Assembly (NCBI GenBank): GCA_036272595.1
Contig: DATAYM010000092.1
Coordinates: 1-64,000 of the forward strand
Source of the DNA: Poindextera sp036272595
GTDB lineage: Bacteria > Pseudomonadota > Alphaproteobacteria > Caulobacterales > Caulobacteraceae
DNA: 64,000 nucleotides
Direction of reading: 5' to 3'
Below are positions 1 through 7,673 of the stretch, piece after piece (the stretch's first letter is position 1; the number at the start of each line of letters is the position of its first letter). The notes under the pieces were generated by a model. The model did not search any database. It saw nothing but the letters and a program-made list of their open reading frames with translations, and was not told where the DNA came from. A program made the translations under genes and the position numbers.

Positions 1-196
1 CGGTGCGGTTGCCGCCAGCCTGGCCGACCAGGGCCGCGATATCCACCACGCCCGCGATTCCCGGCCCCCAGAACATGTCCACGATGCTGACATCGCGGGT
101 GCGAAGGGAAATCAGCCACAGGATCACCTGCGCCGACAGCGCGAAAACCAGGCCCCAGGTGGTGGGCGCCAGATGCGGCAACGCAGGTATTGTCAT
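1..196 (-). CDS. DUF1295 family integral membrane protein (N-terminal fragment, runs off window)
   Basis: The reverse strand reads from an ATG at 196 to the window edge (65 codons). The translation starts MTIPALPHLAPTTWGLVF and contains the segment SIVDMFWGPG, which I recognise as the N-terminal signature of DUF1295 proteins, a bacterial membrane family related to steroid 5-alpha-reductases. A hydrophobic stretch near residues 15-32 fits a first membrane helix. The C-terminal catalytic-like part is outside the window. It is divergent from hemA with a 66 base gap to the chosen hemA start, so the two share a promoter region. The family assignment rests on a short fragment. Confidence 0.6.
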   Translation of the reverse strand, partial: MTIPALPHLAPTTWGLVFALSAQVILWLISLRTRDVSIVDMFWGPGIAGVVDIAALVGQAGGNRT

Positions 197-262
197 GTGG
201 CAAATTGCATGGAATCAAATGCTTGTTTCACGCTATCTTCGGCGCGCGCAAAGGCGAGTTCC

Positions 263-1492
263 ATGGCTTTTTCCTACCAGCAGCATTTCGAGGATGCCCT
301 GGCGGCGATCCGCCGCGAAGGCCGTTACCGGGTTTTCGCCGATCTTAAGCGCATCCGGGGCAAATTTCCGCAAGCCATGTGGACAGGCGCAGCCGGCGAG
401 CGTGAAGTCACCGTCTGGTGCTCCAACGACTATCTCGGCCAGGGCCAGAACCCCGTCGTGCTGGATGCCATGCACAAGGCCATCGACGAGGCCGGCTCGG
501 GCTCCGGCGGCACGCGCAACATCTCCGGCACCACCCATTATCACGTCGAACTGGAAGCCGAGCTGGCCAAGCTGCACGGCAAGCAGGCGGCGCTGTTGCT
601 GACCTCGGGCTTCGTGGCCAACGAGGCGGCGCTGTCGACCCTGGCCAAGGTGCTGCCGGGCCTGATCATCTATTCCGACGCCCTGAACCACGCCTCGATG
701 ATCGCCGGCATCCGCAACGGCGGCGCCGAGCGGCACGTGTTCCGCCACAACGACCTGCAGCACCTGGAATCGATGCTGGTCGACGCGCCGGTCAATGCGC
801 CGAAGCTGATCGCCTTCGAGAGCGTCTATTCCATGGACGGCGACATCGCCGACCTGGCCGGCACGGTCGCCCTGGCCAAGAAGTACAACGCCCTGACCTA
901 TCTGGACGAGGTCCACGCCGTCGGCCTCTACGGCCGCCACGGCGGCGGCGTCGCCGAGCGCGACGGGGTGCTGGACCAGATCGACATCATCGAAGGCACG
1001 CTCGGCAAGGCGTTCGGCGTCATGGGCGGCTATATCGCCGGCGACGCGGTGATGGTCGACGCCATCCGCTCCTATGCCGCCGGCTTCATCTTCACCACCT
1101 CGCTGCCGCCGGCCCTCACCGCCGGCGCGCTGGCCAGCGTCCGCTGGCTCTCCGAGCACCACGAGGTGCGCCTGCGCCACCAGGAACGGGCCGAGACCCT
1201 GAAGCGCCGCTTCAAGGAGGTCGGCCTGCCGGTGATGCCTTCGGTCAGCCACATCGTGCCGGTGCTGGTCGGCGATCCGGTGCACTGCAAGATGATCTCG
1301 GACATGCTGCTGGTCGACCACCACATCTATGTGCAGCCGATCAATTACCCGACCGTGCCGCGCGGCACGGAGCGGCTGCGTTTCACCCCGACGCCGTTCC
1401 ACACCGACGAGATGATGGACGACCTGGTCGGGGCGCTGGACGCGCTCTGGTCGCGCTGCAACGTCAAGCGCCTGGGCGGCTACGCGGCCTGA
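263..1492 (+). CDS. hemA: 5-aminolevulinate synthase
   Basis: Pyridoxal-phosphate enzyme condensing glycine with succinyl-CoA to 5-aminolevulinate, the first step of heme synthesis in alphaproteobacteria (C4 or Shemin route). The translation from the ATG at 263 is 409 aa, the usual length for this family. It shows the glycine-rich GSGSGGTRNISGT substrate segment (about residues 78-90), the DEVHAVGLYG strand with the PLP aspartate (about 215) and the Schiff-base lysine in EGTLGKAFG (about 249). The frame is open upstream to 173, but the ATG at 263 gives the family-typical start MAFSYQQHF. A hairpin overlaps the stop codon, and the next gene is convergent. Confidence 0.95.
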   Translation: MAFSYQQHFEDALAAIRREGRYRVFADLKRIRGKFPQAMWTGAAGEREVTVWCSNDYLGQGQNPVVLDAMHKAIDEAGSGSGGTRNISGTTHYHVELEAELAKLHGKQAALLLTSGFVANEAALSTLAKVLPGLIIYSDALNHASMIAGIRNGGAERHVFRHNDLQHLESMLVDAPVNAPKLIAFESVYSMDGDIADLAGTVALAKKYNALTYLDEVHAVGLYGRHGGGVAERDGVLDQIDIIEGTLGKAFGVMGGYIAGDAVMVDAIRSYAAGFIFTTSLPPALTAGALASVRWLSEHHEVRLRHQERAETLKRRFKEVGLPVMPSVSHIVPVLVGDPVHCKMISDMLLVDHHIYVQPINYPTVPRGTERLRFTPTPFHTDEMMDDLVGALDALWSRCNVKRLGGYAA

Positions 1493-1499
1493 AGGCCGC
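1484..1499. terminator. Short hairpin between convergent hemA and GFA gene
   Basis: GCGGCC-TGAA-GGCCGC, a perfect 6 bp stem with a 4 base loop. It contains the hemA stop codon and ends one base before the stop of the convergent gene. There is no U-tract, so at best it is a weak bidirectional terminator or transcript-end stabiliser. Confidence 0.3.
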
Positions 1500-1868
1500 T
1501 CACCAGAGGTTTTTGCCGTCGATCACCACCACCTCGACCGCCGCGAGATCGAAATCGTCGAACAGCCGCGCATTGACGCCGATCCGCGGCTTGCTGAAAT
1601 CGGCCACGCCGGTCGAGTAGTCGGGGCTTTCGCTGTAGGTCGGGCAGCCGCAGACGCCGCAGTGGTGGTGCTGCACCGTGTATGAGCGCCACTGATAGGT
1701 CGAGACCCGGTCGCGCGCCGTGGTGAGCCTGAACTGGTCCGGGGTGTAGTAGGCGTGCAGGGCGCCGCGCTTGGAACAGAACGAACAGGTGCAGTGGGTC
1801 ACGCTGGCCGGCGCTTCGCCGACCTCGAACCGGGTGGCCCCACAGTGGCAGCTTCCCTTGATGGGCAT
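1500..1868 (-). CDS. GFA family (CENP-V/GFA domain) zinc protein
   Basis: 122 aa protein with the metal-binding pattern of the glutathione-dependent formaldehyde-activating (Gfa/CENP-V) fold: CHCG near residues 7-10, CTCSFC near 27-32 and HHCGVCG near 69-75. These cysteines bind two zinc ions in characterised relatives. Members close to Gfa itself bind S-hydroxymethyl-glutathione, but most small members of this family have no proven reaction, so I do not claim formaldehyde activation. ATG start at 1868; convergent with hemA. No clear functional link to its neighbours. Confidence 0.8.
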   Translation of the reverse strand: MPIKGSCHCGATRFEVGEAPASVTHCTCSFCSKRGALHAYYTPDQFRLTTARDRVSTYQWRSYTVQHHHCGVCGCPTYSESPDYSTGVADFSKPRIGVNARLFDDFDLAAVEVVVIDGKNLW

Positions 1869-1954
1869 GGCGAAATCTCTCCTCTGGATCGTCGAGGAGG
1901 GTCTAGATCAGGCCTGCTGACAGCATCATGGCAGCAGCAACCGGCCGGGTCCGA

Positions 1955-4201
1955 TCAACCGGCTTCGACGTCGTACGGATGCAGGATGTGCAGCTTGGGC
2001 AGCGCCCAGCAGGCATGGCCCATGTCGCGCGCCATCATCGCCAAGCCCTCGGTCTCGATATAGCCGCCGTAGGGGTAGGCGGGGAAGTTCAGGCCGTCGC
2101 GGTGCAGGTCGCCACGCACCAGCAGCGCGGTTCCGCCGACGCTGTCCACCCGCACGAGGTCCTGGTCGGCGACATTCTCCAGGTAGAGCCGGCCCTCGCC
2201 GCGCGGCGGCTGGAAGAGGCCGTCCCTGAGGTGTTTGGCGTCGTCGCGCCCGTTCGCCAGGATGAAGGTGTTGAGGTCGAAACTGGCGCCGTTCGGAAAG
2301 ACGCAGTGGGGGGTGACGATGTCCTTGCCCGCGGCGAGCAGCTGCAGGAGCAGGTCCGGCGGATAGTCCATCACGTCCACGTCGAGCCAGAGCACCCATT
2401 CCGCTTCGCCCAGCGCGGCCGCCAGCAACCGGTTGCGCGCCCGGGCGACGGCGGCGCGTCGGGCGCGCTGGAGATGCGCCTGCCAGCGCGGCCCGGCGAT
2501 CTCCAGCCCGTCGTGGCGGCGCCAGGCCTCGACGCGGGCGAAACGGTTCTCCAGGCTGGGCATGGCGGCCTGCAGCGCCTCGAAGGAGCCGTCGCGGCTG
2601 TCGCCCTCCAGGAAGGCGACCGACAGTGGCGCGGCGCCGCTGTCCAGCCGGCTGATCAGTTCGAAATAGCGCGGCAGATGTCGCCGCCCGTCCTTGATCG
2701 GCGTCAGGACCAGAATCTCGCCCGGCGGCGATGGCCGCCGCAAGCGCGGCGGCTCGGTGGTTTCCCGGCGAACCAGGTCCAGCGGCAGGCGCTTGGCGAC
2801 CTCGCCGGCCACGGCGTCGCAACGCTCGCCTTCGAACCGCGCCGAGGCGGTGGCCCAGTCGGTCTCGAATGCGTCGGCGTCAGCCTCCAGGGCCACTTTC
2901 AGGCTGAGCCGCGGCAGGTCGATCGTCGTCACCCGGGCCGCCTCGAGCAGGCGCCGCAGCGCCGCCGGATCGGCCTCTTCGCGCGGCCAGAACCGCTTTT
3001 GGCAGATCAGCGAACTCAGCTCCGGGGCGTCGGCGGTGATGGCCAGCCGCCGCGCGGCCGGCCGCCACGCCAGCCGGCGCGCCAGGAGCCCGGCGTGGGC
3101 CTTGGCCTGCGAGAGGACGCGAAGCTGGATCTCCAGCCGCCGAGGATCTTGCAATTCGCCAACGTCCCACCGGCAGACCAGCGCGCCGGTGACCGCCTGG
3201 ACGCCGGCCGCACGAAGCTCGGCCGGCGTGGACGTATCGTCGGCGACCGTGAGCAGGCGGATATCGCCGCGCGGATAGCCGCCCAGCCGTTTCGCCAGCA
3301 GCGGGTCGGCTCCGGTGCCGACGATCACCAGCTCCTTGTTCGGATGGGTCTGGTGGAGATAGCTCTCCACCGCCATGGCCAGGCCCGGACTCCAGCCGTT
3401 CACGGCGGTCAGGCAGCTGATGCGGGTCGCGCCGGCGTCCGCCGGATAGGCCGCCGTCTCGCCATCCACGGCGTTCAGCCTGGCCGACAGACCCCAGGGG
3501 AGGCCGTCGAGCGGGGTGGGCGCGCGAAACCAGGCGCCGTCCCAGTAGTGGGCGGCGAAGGCCTCGCGCGAACACCGCTCCCAGACCTCCAGGTCATAGA
3601 CGCTGCCGTCCCAGCACTGGAACTTGTTGAAGGGGTAGAGCACCGGCGCCGGCGGCACGGCGATCCCGGCGCGGTGGGGATAGTCGTCGTAGGCCCGCGT
3701 CATCATGAAGGGACCCGTCAGGTCGAGGACGCCGCCGGCCGGCTCCGCCGCGACCACATGGCCGCGCACGTGGCGCCAGAAGGGATGGCCGGCGACGGAA
3801 GCGATGAAGGTCGGGCAGAGCAGGCGCGTAAAGCCGCTGGCGGCGACGATCTGGTCCTTAAGATGCTCGTCCGGTTCGAGGCCGATGACGAAGTCTTGGC
3901 GCGCCAGCAAGGCGTCCAGGGGTTTCAGGCACTCGCAGTCCAGATCGGCATAGACGCCGCCGAAGGTCTCCAGCACCAGATAGCGGCCGAGATCGGCGCG
4001 GCAGATCGGCGCCGCATAGCCGCGATACATCTCCAGCAGTTCCGGATAACGGCTGGCGACCAGGTCCTCGAGGTCGCGATCGGTCCAGAGCCGGATGGTC
4101 CAGCCGGGGTTCCGCGTGCGCCAGGTCTCGCGCAGCGCGGTGAAGCGGGCCGGAACGTCCTGCGTCTTCCACAGCTGATGCAGCGTGGTCGGGATGGCCA
4201 T
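1955..4201 (-). CDS. Three-module glycosyltransferase (Och1-like + GT2-like + Anp1-like)
   Basis: 748 aa. Residues 1-240 resemble the DXD sugar-binding glycosyltransferase family (Gly_transf_sug, Och1-like): HQLWKTQDVP at the N-terminus, CRADLGRYLVL at 67-77, GGVYADLDCE with the DxD at 86-88 and AAHYWDGAWF near 216-225. Residues 260-440 look like a GT-A family 2 domain (ISCLTAVNGWSPGLAMAVES, then VTGALVCRWDVGE). Residues 495-745 resemble the Anp1 family: ARARNRLLAAAL near 586-597, then EWVLWLDVDVMDYPP with a DxD around 607-609. No signal peptide or membrane helix is visible. It is a likely cytosolic glycan transferase of unknown acceptor. The neighbour mucR is on the same strand 50 bases upstream, but operon membership is not shown. 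Confidence 0.75.
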   Translation of the reverse strand: MAIPTTLHQLWKTQDVPARFTALRETWRTRNPGWTIRLWTDRDLEDLVASRYPELLEMYRGYAAPICRADLGRYLVLETFGGVYADLDCECLKPLDALLARQDFVIGLEPDEHLKDQIVAASGFTRLLCPTFIASVAGHPFWRHVRGHVVAAEPAGGVLDLTGPFMMTRAYDDYPHRAGIAVPPAPVLYPFNKFQCWDGSVYDLEVWERCSREAFAAHYWDGAWFRAPTPLDGLPWGLSARLNAVDGETAAYPADAGATRISCLTAVNGWSPGLAMAVESYLHQTHPNKELVIVGTGADPLLAKRLGGYPRGDIRLLTVADDTSTPAELRAAGVQAVTGALVCRWDVGELQDPRRLEIQLRVLSQAKAHAGLLARRLAWRPAARRLAITADAPELSSLICQKRFWPREEADPAALRRLLEAARVTTIDLPRLSLKVALEADADAFETDWATASARFEGERCDAVAGEVAKRLPLDLVRRETTEPPRLRRPSPPGEILVLTPIKDGRRHLPRYFELISRLDSGAAPLSVAFLEGDSRDGSFEALQAAMPSLENRFARVEAWRRHDGLEIAGPRWQAHLQRARRAAVARARNRLLAAALGEAEWVLWLDVDVMDYPPDLLLQLLAAGKDIVTPHCVFPNGASFDLNTFILANGRDDAKHLRDGLFQPPRGEGRLYLENVADQDLVRVDSVGGTALLVRGDLHRDGLNFPAYPYGGYIETEGLAMMARDMGHACWALPKLHILHPYDVEAG

Positions 4202-4251
4202 GATCCCACGGCGCTTACAGAAGCCGCGCCGCGACGGTCAAGCTTGGCGCG

Positions 4252-4683
4252 TCAGCGCTTGCCGCGCCTGACGCCGCGCCCCAGCCCGATCTTCTTGGCG
4301 AAGTCCGAGCGGCGGGCGGCGTAGACCGGCGCGACCATCGGATAGTCGGCCGGCAGGCCCCATTTGCGCCGGTAGTCCTCCGGGCTCATGTCGTAGTGGG
4401 AGCGCAGATAGCGCTTCAGCATCTTCAGCTTCTTGCCGTCCTCCAGGCAGATGATGAAGTCGTGCTGCACCGAGCGCGAGATCGGCACCGCCGGCTTGCG
4501 CCGCTCCGGCTCGGCGTCGGGCGCCTGGCCTATGTTGGAAAGCGCGCCGTGCACGGAGCGAATCAGCTCGGCGACGCCGGCGACCGGCAAGTTGTTCTGG
4601 GCGACATAGGCCGCGACGATTTCAGCGCTCCACCTCAGAACGTCGTCTGTCTGTGTTTCGAGGACCTGGGATTCGGACGCCAT
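4252..4683 (-). CDS. mucR: MucR/Ros family zinc-finger-type transcriptional regulator
   Basis: 143 aa from the ATG at 4683 (MASESQVLET); the frame is open further upstream but that extension is unlike the family. The C-terminal half carries the MucR core: ICLEDGKKLKMLKRYLRSHY followed by MSPEDYR, KWGLPADYPMVAP and a basic tail. MucR proteins bind AT-rich targets and, in Caulobacter, cooperate in repression of cell-cycle-controlled genes. The finger ligands are not the classic Ros C2H2 set: the positions read C-x2-D, then Y and H. Divergent from glyA. Confidence 0.88.
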   Translation of the reverse strand: MASESQVLETQTDDVLRWSAEIVAAYVAQNNLPVAGVAELIRSVHGALSNIGQAPDAEPERRKPAVPISRSVQHDFIICLEDGKKLKMLKRYLRSHYDMSPEDYRRKWGLPADYPMVAPVYAARRSDFAKKIGLGRGVRRGKR

Positions 4684-4756
4684 GCGAACTTCGTCTCCGT
4701 CTTGAACACGCGCCGGCCAAGCCTCGGCCCGACCTTGGGCGAAAACGAGGCGGCGC

Positions 4757-4790
4757 TTGACGCACGCCAACGCACGAAAACCATTGGAAG
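4757..4790 (+). promoter_or_regulatory. Possible housekeeping promoter for glyA
   Basis: The mucR-glyA intergenic region contains TTGACGC at 4757-4763, matching the Caulobacter-type -35 element (TTGACGS). It is followed by a poor -10 candidate around 4775-4785. Direction and position suit glyA, but the -10 is weak, so this is only a candidate. Confidence 0.25.
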
Positions 4791-4868
4791 TTCCTGGCCG
4801 CTTTGCGCATGCGGGTCGGGCGAGTAAACAGGGGCTCTCAGCCTCCCGATGAAAGGCCCGTCGCCGTC

Positions 4869-6170
4869 GTGACCGTTCTCGCCTCAACCGCCCAAATCTC
4901 CTCGGAGACCTTCTTCACGGCCTCGCTGCGCGAAGCCGATCCCGAGATCTTCGAGGCCATTCGCGGCGAGCTCGGCCGCCAGCAGCATCAGATCGAACTG
5001 ATCGCCTCGGAGAACATCGTCTCGCGCGCGGTGCTGGAGGCGCAGGGCTCCATCCTGACCAACAAGTACGCCGAGGGCTATATCGGCCGCCGCTACTACG
5101 GCGGCTGCGAGTGGGTGGATATCGCCGAGAAGCTGGCCATCGACCGCGCCAAACAGCTGTTCGGCTGCGCCTTCGCCAACGTGCAGCCGCATTCCGGCTC
5201 CCAGGCCAACCAGGCGGTGTTCATGGCGCTGATGCAGCCCGGCGACACCTTCATGGGCATGGACCTGAACGCCGGCGGCCACCTGACCCACGGCAAGGAG
5301 GTCAACCAGTCGGGCATGTGGTTCAAGCCGGTGGCCTATACGGTGCGCCAGCAGGACCAGGTCATCGACTATGACAGCCTGGCCGAGATCGCGCTGGAAT
5401 GCCGTCCGAAACTGATCATCGCCGGCGGCTCGGCCTATAGCCGCACTATCGACTTCGCCAAATTCCGCGAAGTGGCCGACAGCGTCGGGGCCTATCTGAT
5501 GGTCGACATGGCCCACTTCGCCGGCCTGGTAGCGGCCGGGGTGTTCCCGAGCCCGCTCGGTCACGCCCACGTGGTCACCACCACCACCCACAAGACCCTG
5601 CGCGGCCCGCGTGGCGGCATGGTGCTGACCAACGACGAGGAGATCGCCAAGAAGATCGATGCGGCCGTCTTCCCCGGCATGCAAGGGGGCCCTTTGATGC
5701 ACGTGATCGCCGCCAAGGCGGTGGCTTTCGGCGAGGCGCTGCAACCGGAGTTCAAGCTCTATGCCCAGCAGGTGATCGACAACGCCCGCGCCCTGGCCGA
5801 TTCGGTGATGTCGTCGGGGCTGAACGTCGTCTCCGGCGGCACCGACAGCCACCTGATGGTGGTGGACTTCACCCCGAAGAAGGTCTCGGGCCGCGCCGCC
5901 GAGATCAGCCTCGAGCATGCCAACATCACCTGCAGCCGTTCGACCATTCCCTTCGATCCGAGGCCGCCGGCCATCTCGTCCGGCGTGCGCGTCGGCACTC
6001 CGGCGGGCACCACCCGCGGCTTCGGCCAAGCCGAGTTTCGCCGCATCGGCCAGTGGATCGGCGAGGTCGCCGACGGCCTGAAACGCGACCGGAAGGACAA
6101 TTCCGCCACCGAGGCCAAGGTGCGGGAAGAGGTCATGGCCTTGACGGCGCGCTTCCCAATCTACAACTGA
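4869..6170 (+). CDS. glyA: Serine hydroxymethyltransferase
   Basis: PLP enzyme interconverting serine and glycine with transfer of the one-carbon unit to tetrahydrofolate. The translation has ELIASENIVS near residues 43-52, NKYAEGYIGRRYYGG, the PHSGSQANQAV segment, and the PLP lysine in TTTTHKTLRGPRGG at about residue 242. I chose the GTG at 4869 (433 aa, AAAGG 12 bases upstream) because the sequence before it does not look like family sequence; ATGs in the same frame at 4803 or 4809 would add about 20 residues. nrdR follows after 32 bases, the usual alphaproteobacterial order. Confidence 0.95.
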   Translation: MTVLASTAQISSETFFTASLREADPEIFEAIRGELGRQQHQIELIASENIVSRAVLEAQGSILTNKYAEGYIGRRYYGGCEWVDIAEKLAIDRAKQLFGCAFANVQPHSGSQANQAVFMALMQPGDTFMGMDLNAGGHLTHGKEVNQSGMWFKPVAYTVRQQDQVIDYDSLAEIALECRPKLIIAGGSAYSRTIDFAKFREVADSVGAYLMVDMAHFAGLVAAGVFPSPLGHAHVVTTTTHKTLRGPRGGMVLTNDEEIAKKIDAAVFPGMQGGPLMHVIAAKAVAFGEALQPEFKLYAQQVIDNARALADSVMSSGLNVVSGGTDSHLMVVDFTPKKVSGRAAEISLEHANITCSRSTIPFDPRPPAISSGVRVGTPAGTTRGFGQAEFRRIGQWIGEVADGLKRDRKDNSATEAKVREEVMALTARFPIYN

Positions 6171-6202
6171 TGGCGTAGCGCCAGCCGCGGGAGGGCTACA
6201 TC

Positions 6203-6682
6203 ATGCGTTGCCCGTTCTGCGGACATCCGGACAGCCAGGTCAAGGACTCGCGTCCGACCGAGGATGACGCCGTCATCCGCCGGCGGCGCTCCTGTCCCCA
6301 GTGCGACTCGCGCTTCACCACCTTCGAGCGCGTGCAGTTGCGCGAACTGACCATTCTGAAGCGCTCCGGCCGCCGCACGCCGTTCGACCGCGAGAAGCTG
6401 GTCCGCTCCATCTCCGTGGCCATCCGCAAGCGGCCGATCGATCCGGACCAGCTGGAGCGCATGGTCTCCGGCATCGTCCGGCGCCTGGAGAACATGGGCG
6501 AGACCGAGCTGCCGTCCAGCGTCGTCGGCGAGCTGGTGATGAAGGCGCTGAAGGATTTGGACGAGGTCGCCTATGTCCGCTACGCCTCGGTCTATCGCGA
6601 CTTCCGCCAGACCGAGGACTTCGCCCGTTTCCTGGGCGAGGAGGGCCTGAGCGACGAGAGCGCCCCGGAACGGGCCAAATGA
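6203..6682 (+). CDS. nrdR: Transcriptional repressor NrdR
   Basis: 159 aa repressor of ribonucleotide reductase genes. The N-terminal zinc ribbon is clear: MRCPFCGHPDSQVKDSRP and CPQCDSRFTTFE (cysteines at about 3, 6, 31, 34). Residues 45-140 form the ATP-cone domain, starting LTILKRSGRRTPFDREKL, which senses ATP/dATP. Length equals the family norm. It lies between glyA and ribH. No NrdR box was sought outside its own gene, and its targets are not in this window. Confidence 0.96.
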   Translation: MRCPFCGHPDSQVKDSRPTEDDAVIRRRRSCPQCDSRFTTFERVQLRELTILKRSGRRTPFDREKLVRSISVAIRKRPIDPDQLERMVSGIVRRLENMGETELPSSVVGELVMKALKDLDEVAYVRYASVYRDFRQTEDFARFLGEEGLSDESAPERAK

Positions 6683-6756
6683 GGCCGCTTCGCCGCCGCG
6701 CGCATATCGCCTCGATCATGATCGCCGCGACGCCGGTTTCGGCGTAGGACGGGGCC

Positions 6757-7221
6757 ATGTTGGAAGACAAGCTCAGCCTGCTGATCGTCGAGGCGCGCGT
6801 CCACGAAGAGATCGCCGACGCCCTGCTCGCCGGCGCCAGGACCGCGATCGCCGCCGCCGGCGCCGAGCAGGCGGTGGTCACCGTTCCCAGCGCGCTGGAA
6901 ATCCCCGCCGCCATCGCCCTGGCGGAGGAGGGCGGCCATCGCCCCGCCGGCGTCCGCTATGACGGCTATGTCGCCCTGGGCTGCATCGTTCGCGGCGAGA
7001 CCTATGCGTTCGAGATCATGGCCAATGAATCGACGCGCGGGTTGATCGACCTCTCCATCGGCCGCCGCCTCGCCATCGGCCACGGCATATTGGCCGTGGA
7101 CACCGAGCAACAGGGCCGTGTGCGCGCCAGGGCCGACGGCGGCGACAAGGGCGGCGCGGCGGCCCGCGCCTGCCTGAACATGATCGCCTTGCGTCGCCGC
7201 CTGCTCGGGCAAAGCCGGTGA
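6757..7221 (+). CDS. ribH: 6,7-dimethyl-8-ribityllumazine synthase-like protein
   Basis: 154 aa, typical length. Family features: LLIVEARVHEEIADALL at the N-terminus, VPSALEIPAAIALAE near 43-56, GCIVRGETYAFEIMANES near 75-92, and GILAVDTEQQ with a later GDKGGAAARA near 130-139. Lumazine synthase condenses butanone phosphate with the ribityl pyrimidine in riboflavin synthesis. Two conserved features are altered. The active-site histidine of RGxTxHF is Ala84 here (codon GCG), and the VPGA glycine is Ser45. The fold is intact but activity may be reduced, or this may be a paralogue. Its stop overlaps the nusB GTG by three bases. Confidence 0.85.
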   Translation: MLEDKLSLLIVEARVHEEIADALLAGARTAIAAAGAEQAVVTVPSALEIPAAIALAEEGGHRPAGVRYDGYVALGCIVRGETYAFEIMANESTRGLIDLSIGRRLAIGHGILAVDTEQQGRVRARADGGDKGGAAARACLNMIALRRRLLGQSR

Positions 7222-7673
7222 CCGGCAAGCCATCGGCGCACCGCGCCCGCTCCGTGGCCCGGCTGGCGGCCGTGCAGGCGCTCTATCAGATGGAGACGGC
7301 CGAGGCCGGCAGCGAGGCGGTGATCCGCGAGTTCTCCGACTTCCGCTTCGACAAGGACATTGAGGGCGTCGCGCTGGCGCCCGCCGACGAGGCCTATTTC
7401 GCCGTGCTGGTGCGCGGCGCGGTCGAACATCAGGCCCGCGTCGACAAGGCCATCCGCACGCGCCTGGCCGAAGGCTGGCGGCTGGAGCGGATCGACGCCA
7501 CCCTGCGCGCCATCCTGCGCGTCGGCGCCTTCGAACTGATCGCCGGCGAGGTCCCAAGCGAGGTGGTGATCGACGAATATGTCGAGATCGCCAAGTCCTT
7601 CTTCGACGGACCCGAGGCCGGGTTCGTCAACGGGGCCCTGGACGGAATCGCGCGCGATGAGCGGCCCGCCTGA
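7218..7673 (+). CDS. nusB: Transcription antitermination protein NusB
   Basis: 151 aa helical RNA-binding protein that joins NusE (S10) at boxA during antitermination of rRNA transcription. Recognised from ARLAAVQALYQME near residues 12-25, the variable middle, and the C-terminal GEVPSEVVIDEYVEIAKSF...GFVNGALDGIA block. GTG start at 7218 overlaps the ribH stop (GTGA), and the 3' end overlaps thiL by 17 bases, so ribH-nusB-thiL are translationally coupled. The ribH-nusB pairing is the standard arrangement in bacteria. Confidence 0.95.
   Translation: MTGKPSAHRARSVARLAAVQALYQMETAEAGSEAVIREFSDFRFDKDIEGVALAPADEAYFAVLVRGAVEHQARVDKAIRTRLAEGWRLERIDATLRAILRVGAFELIAGEVPSEVVIDEYVEIAKSFFDGPEAGFVNGALDGIARDERPA

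Noticed and set aside
1928..4324. 798-codon plus-strand frame opposite the three-module glycosyltransferase
   Set aside because: Shadow of the minus-strand gene; no recognisable domain, whereas the minus strand has clear DXD and WLDVD motifs.
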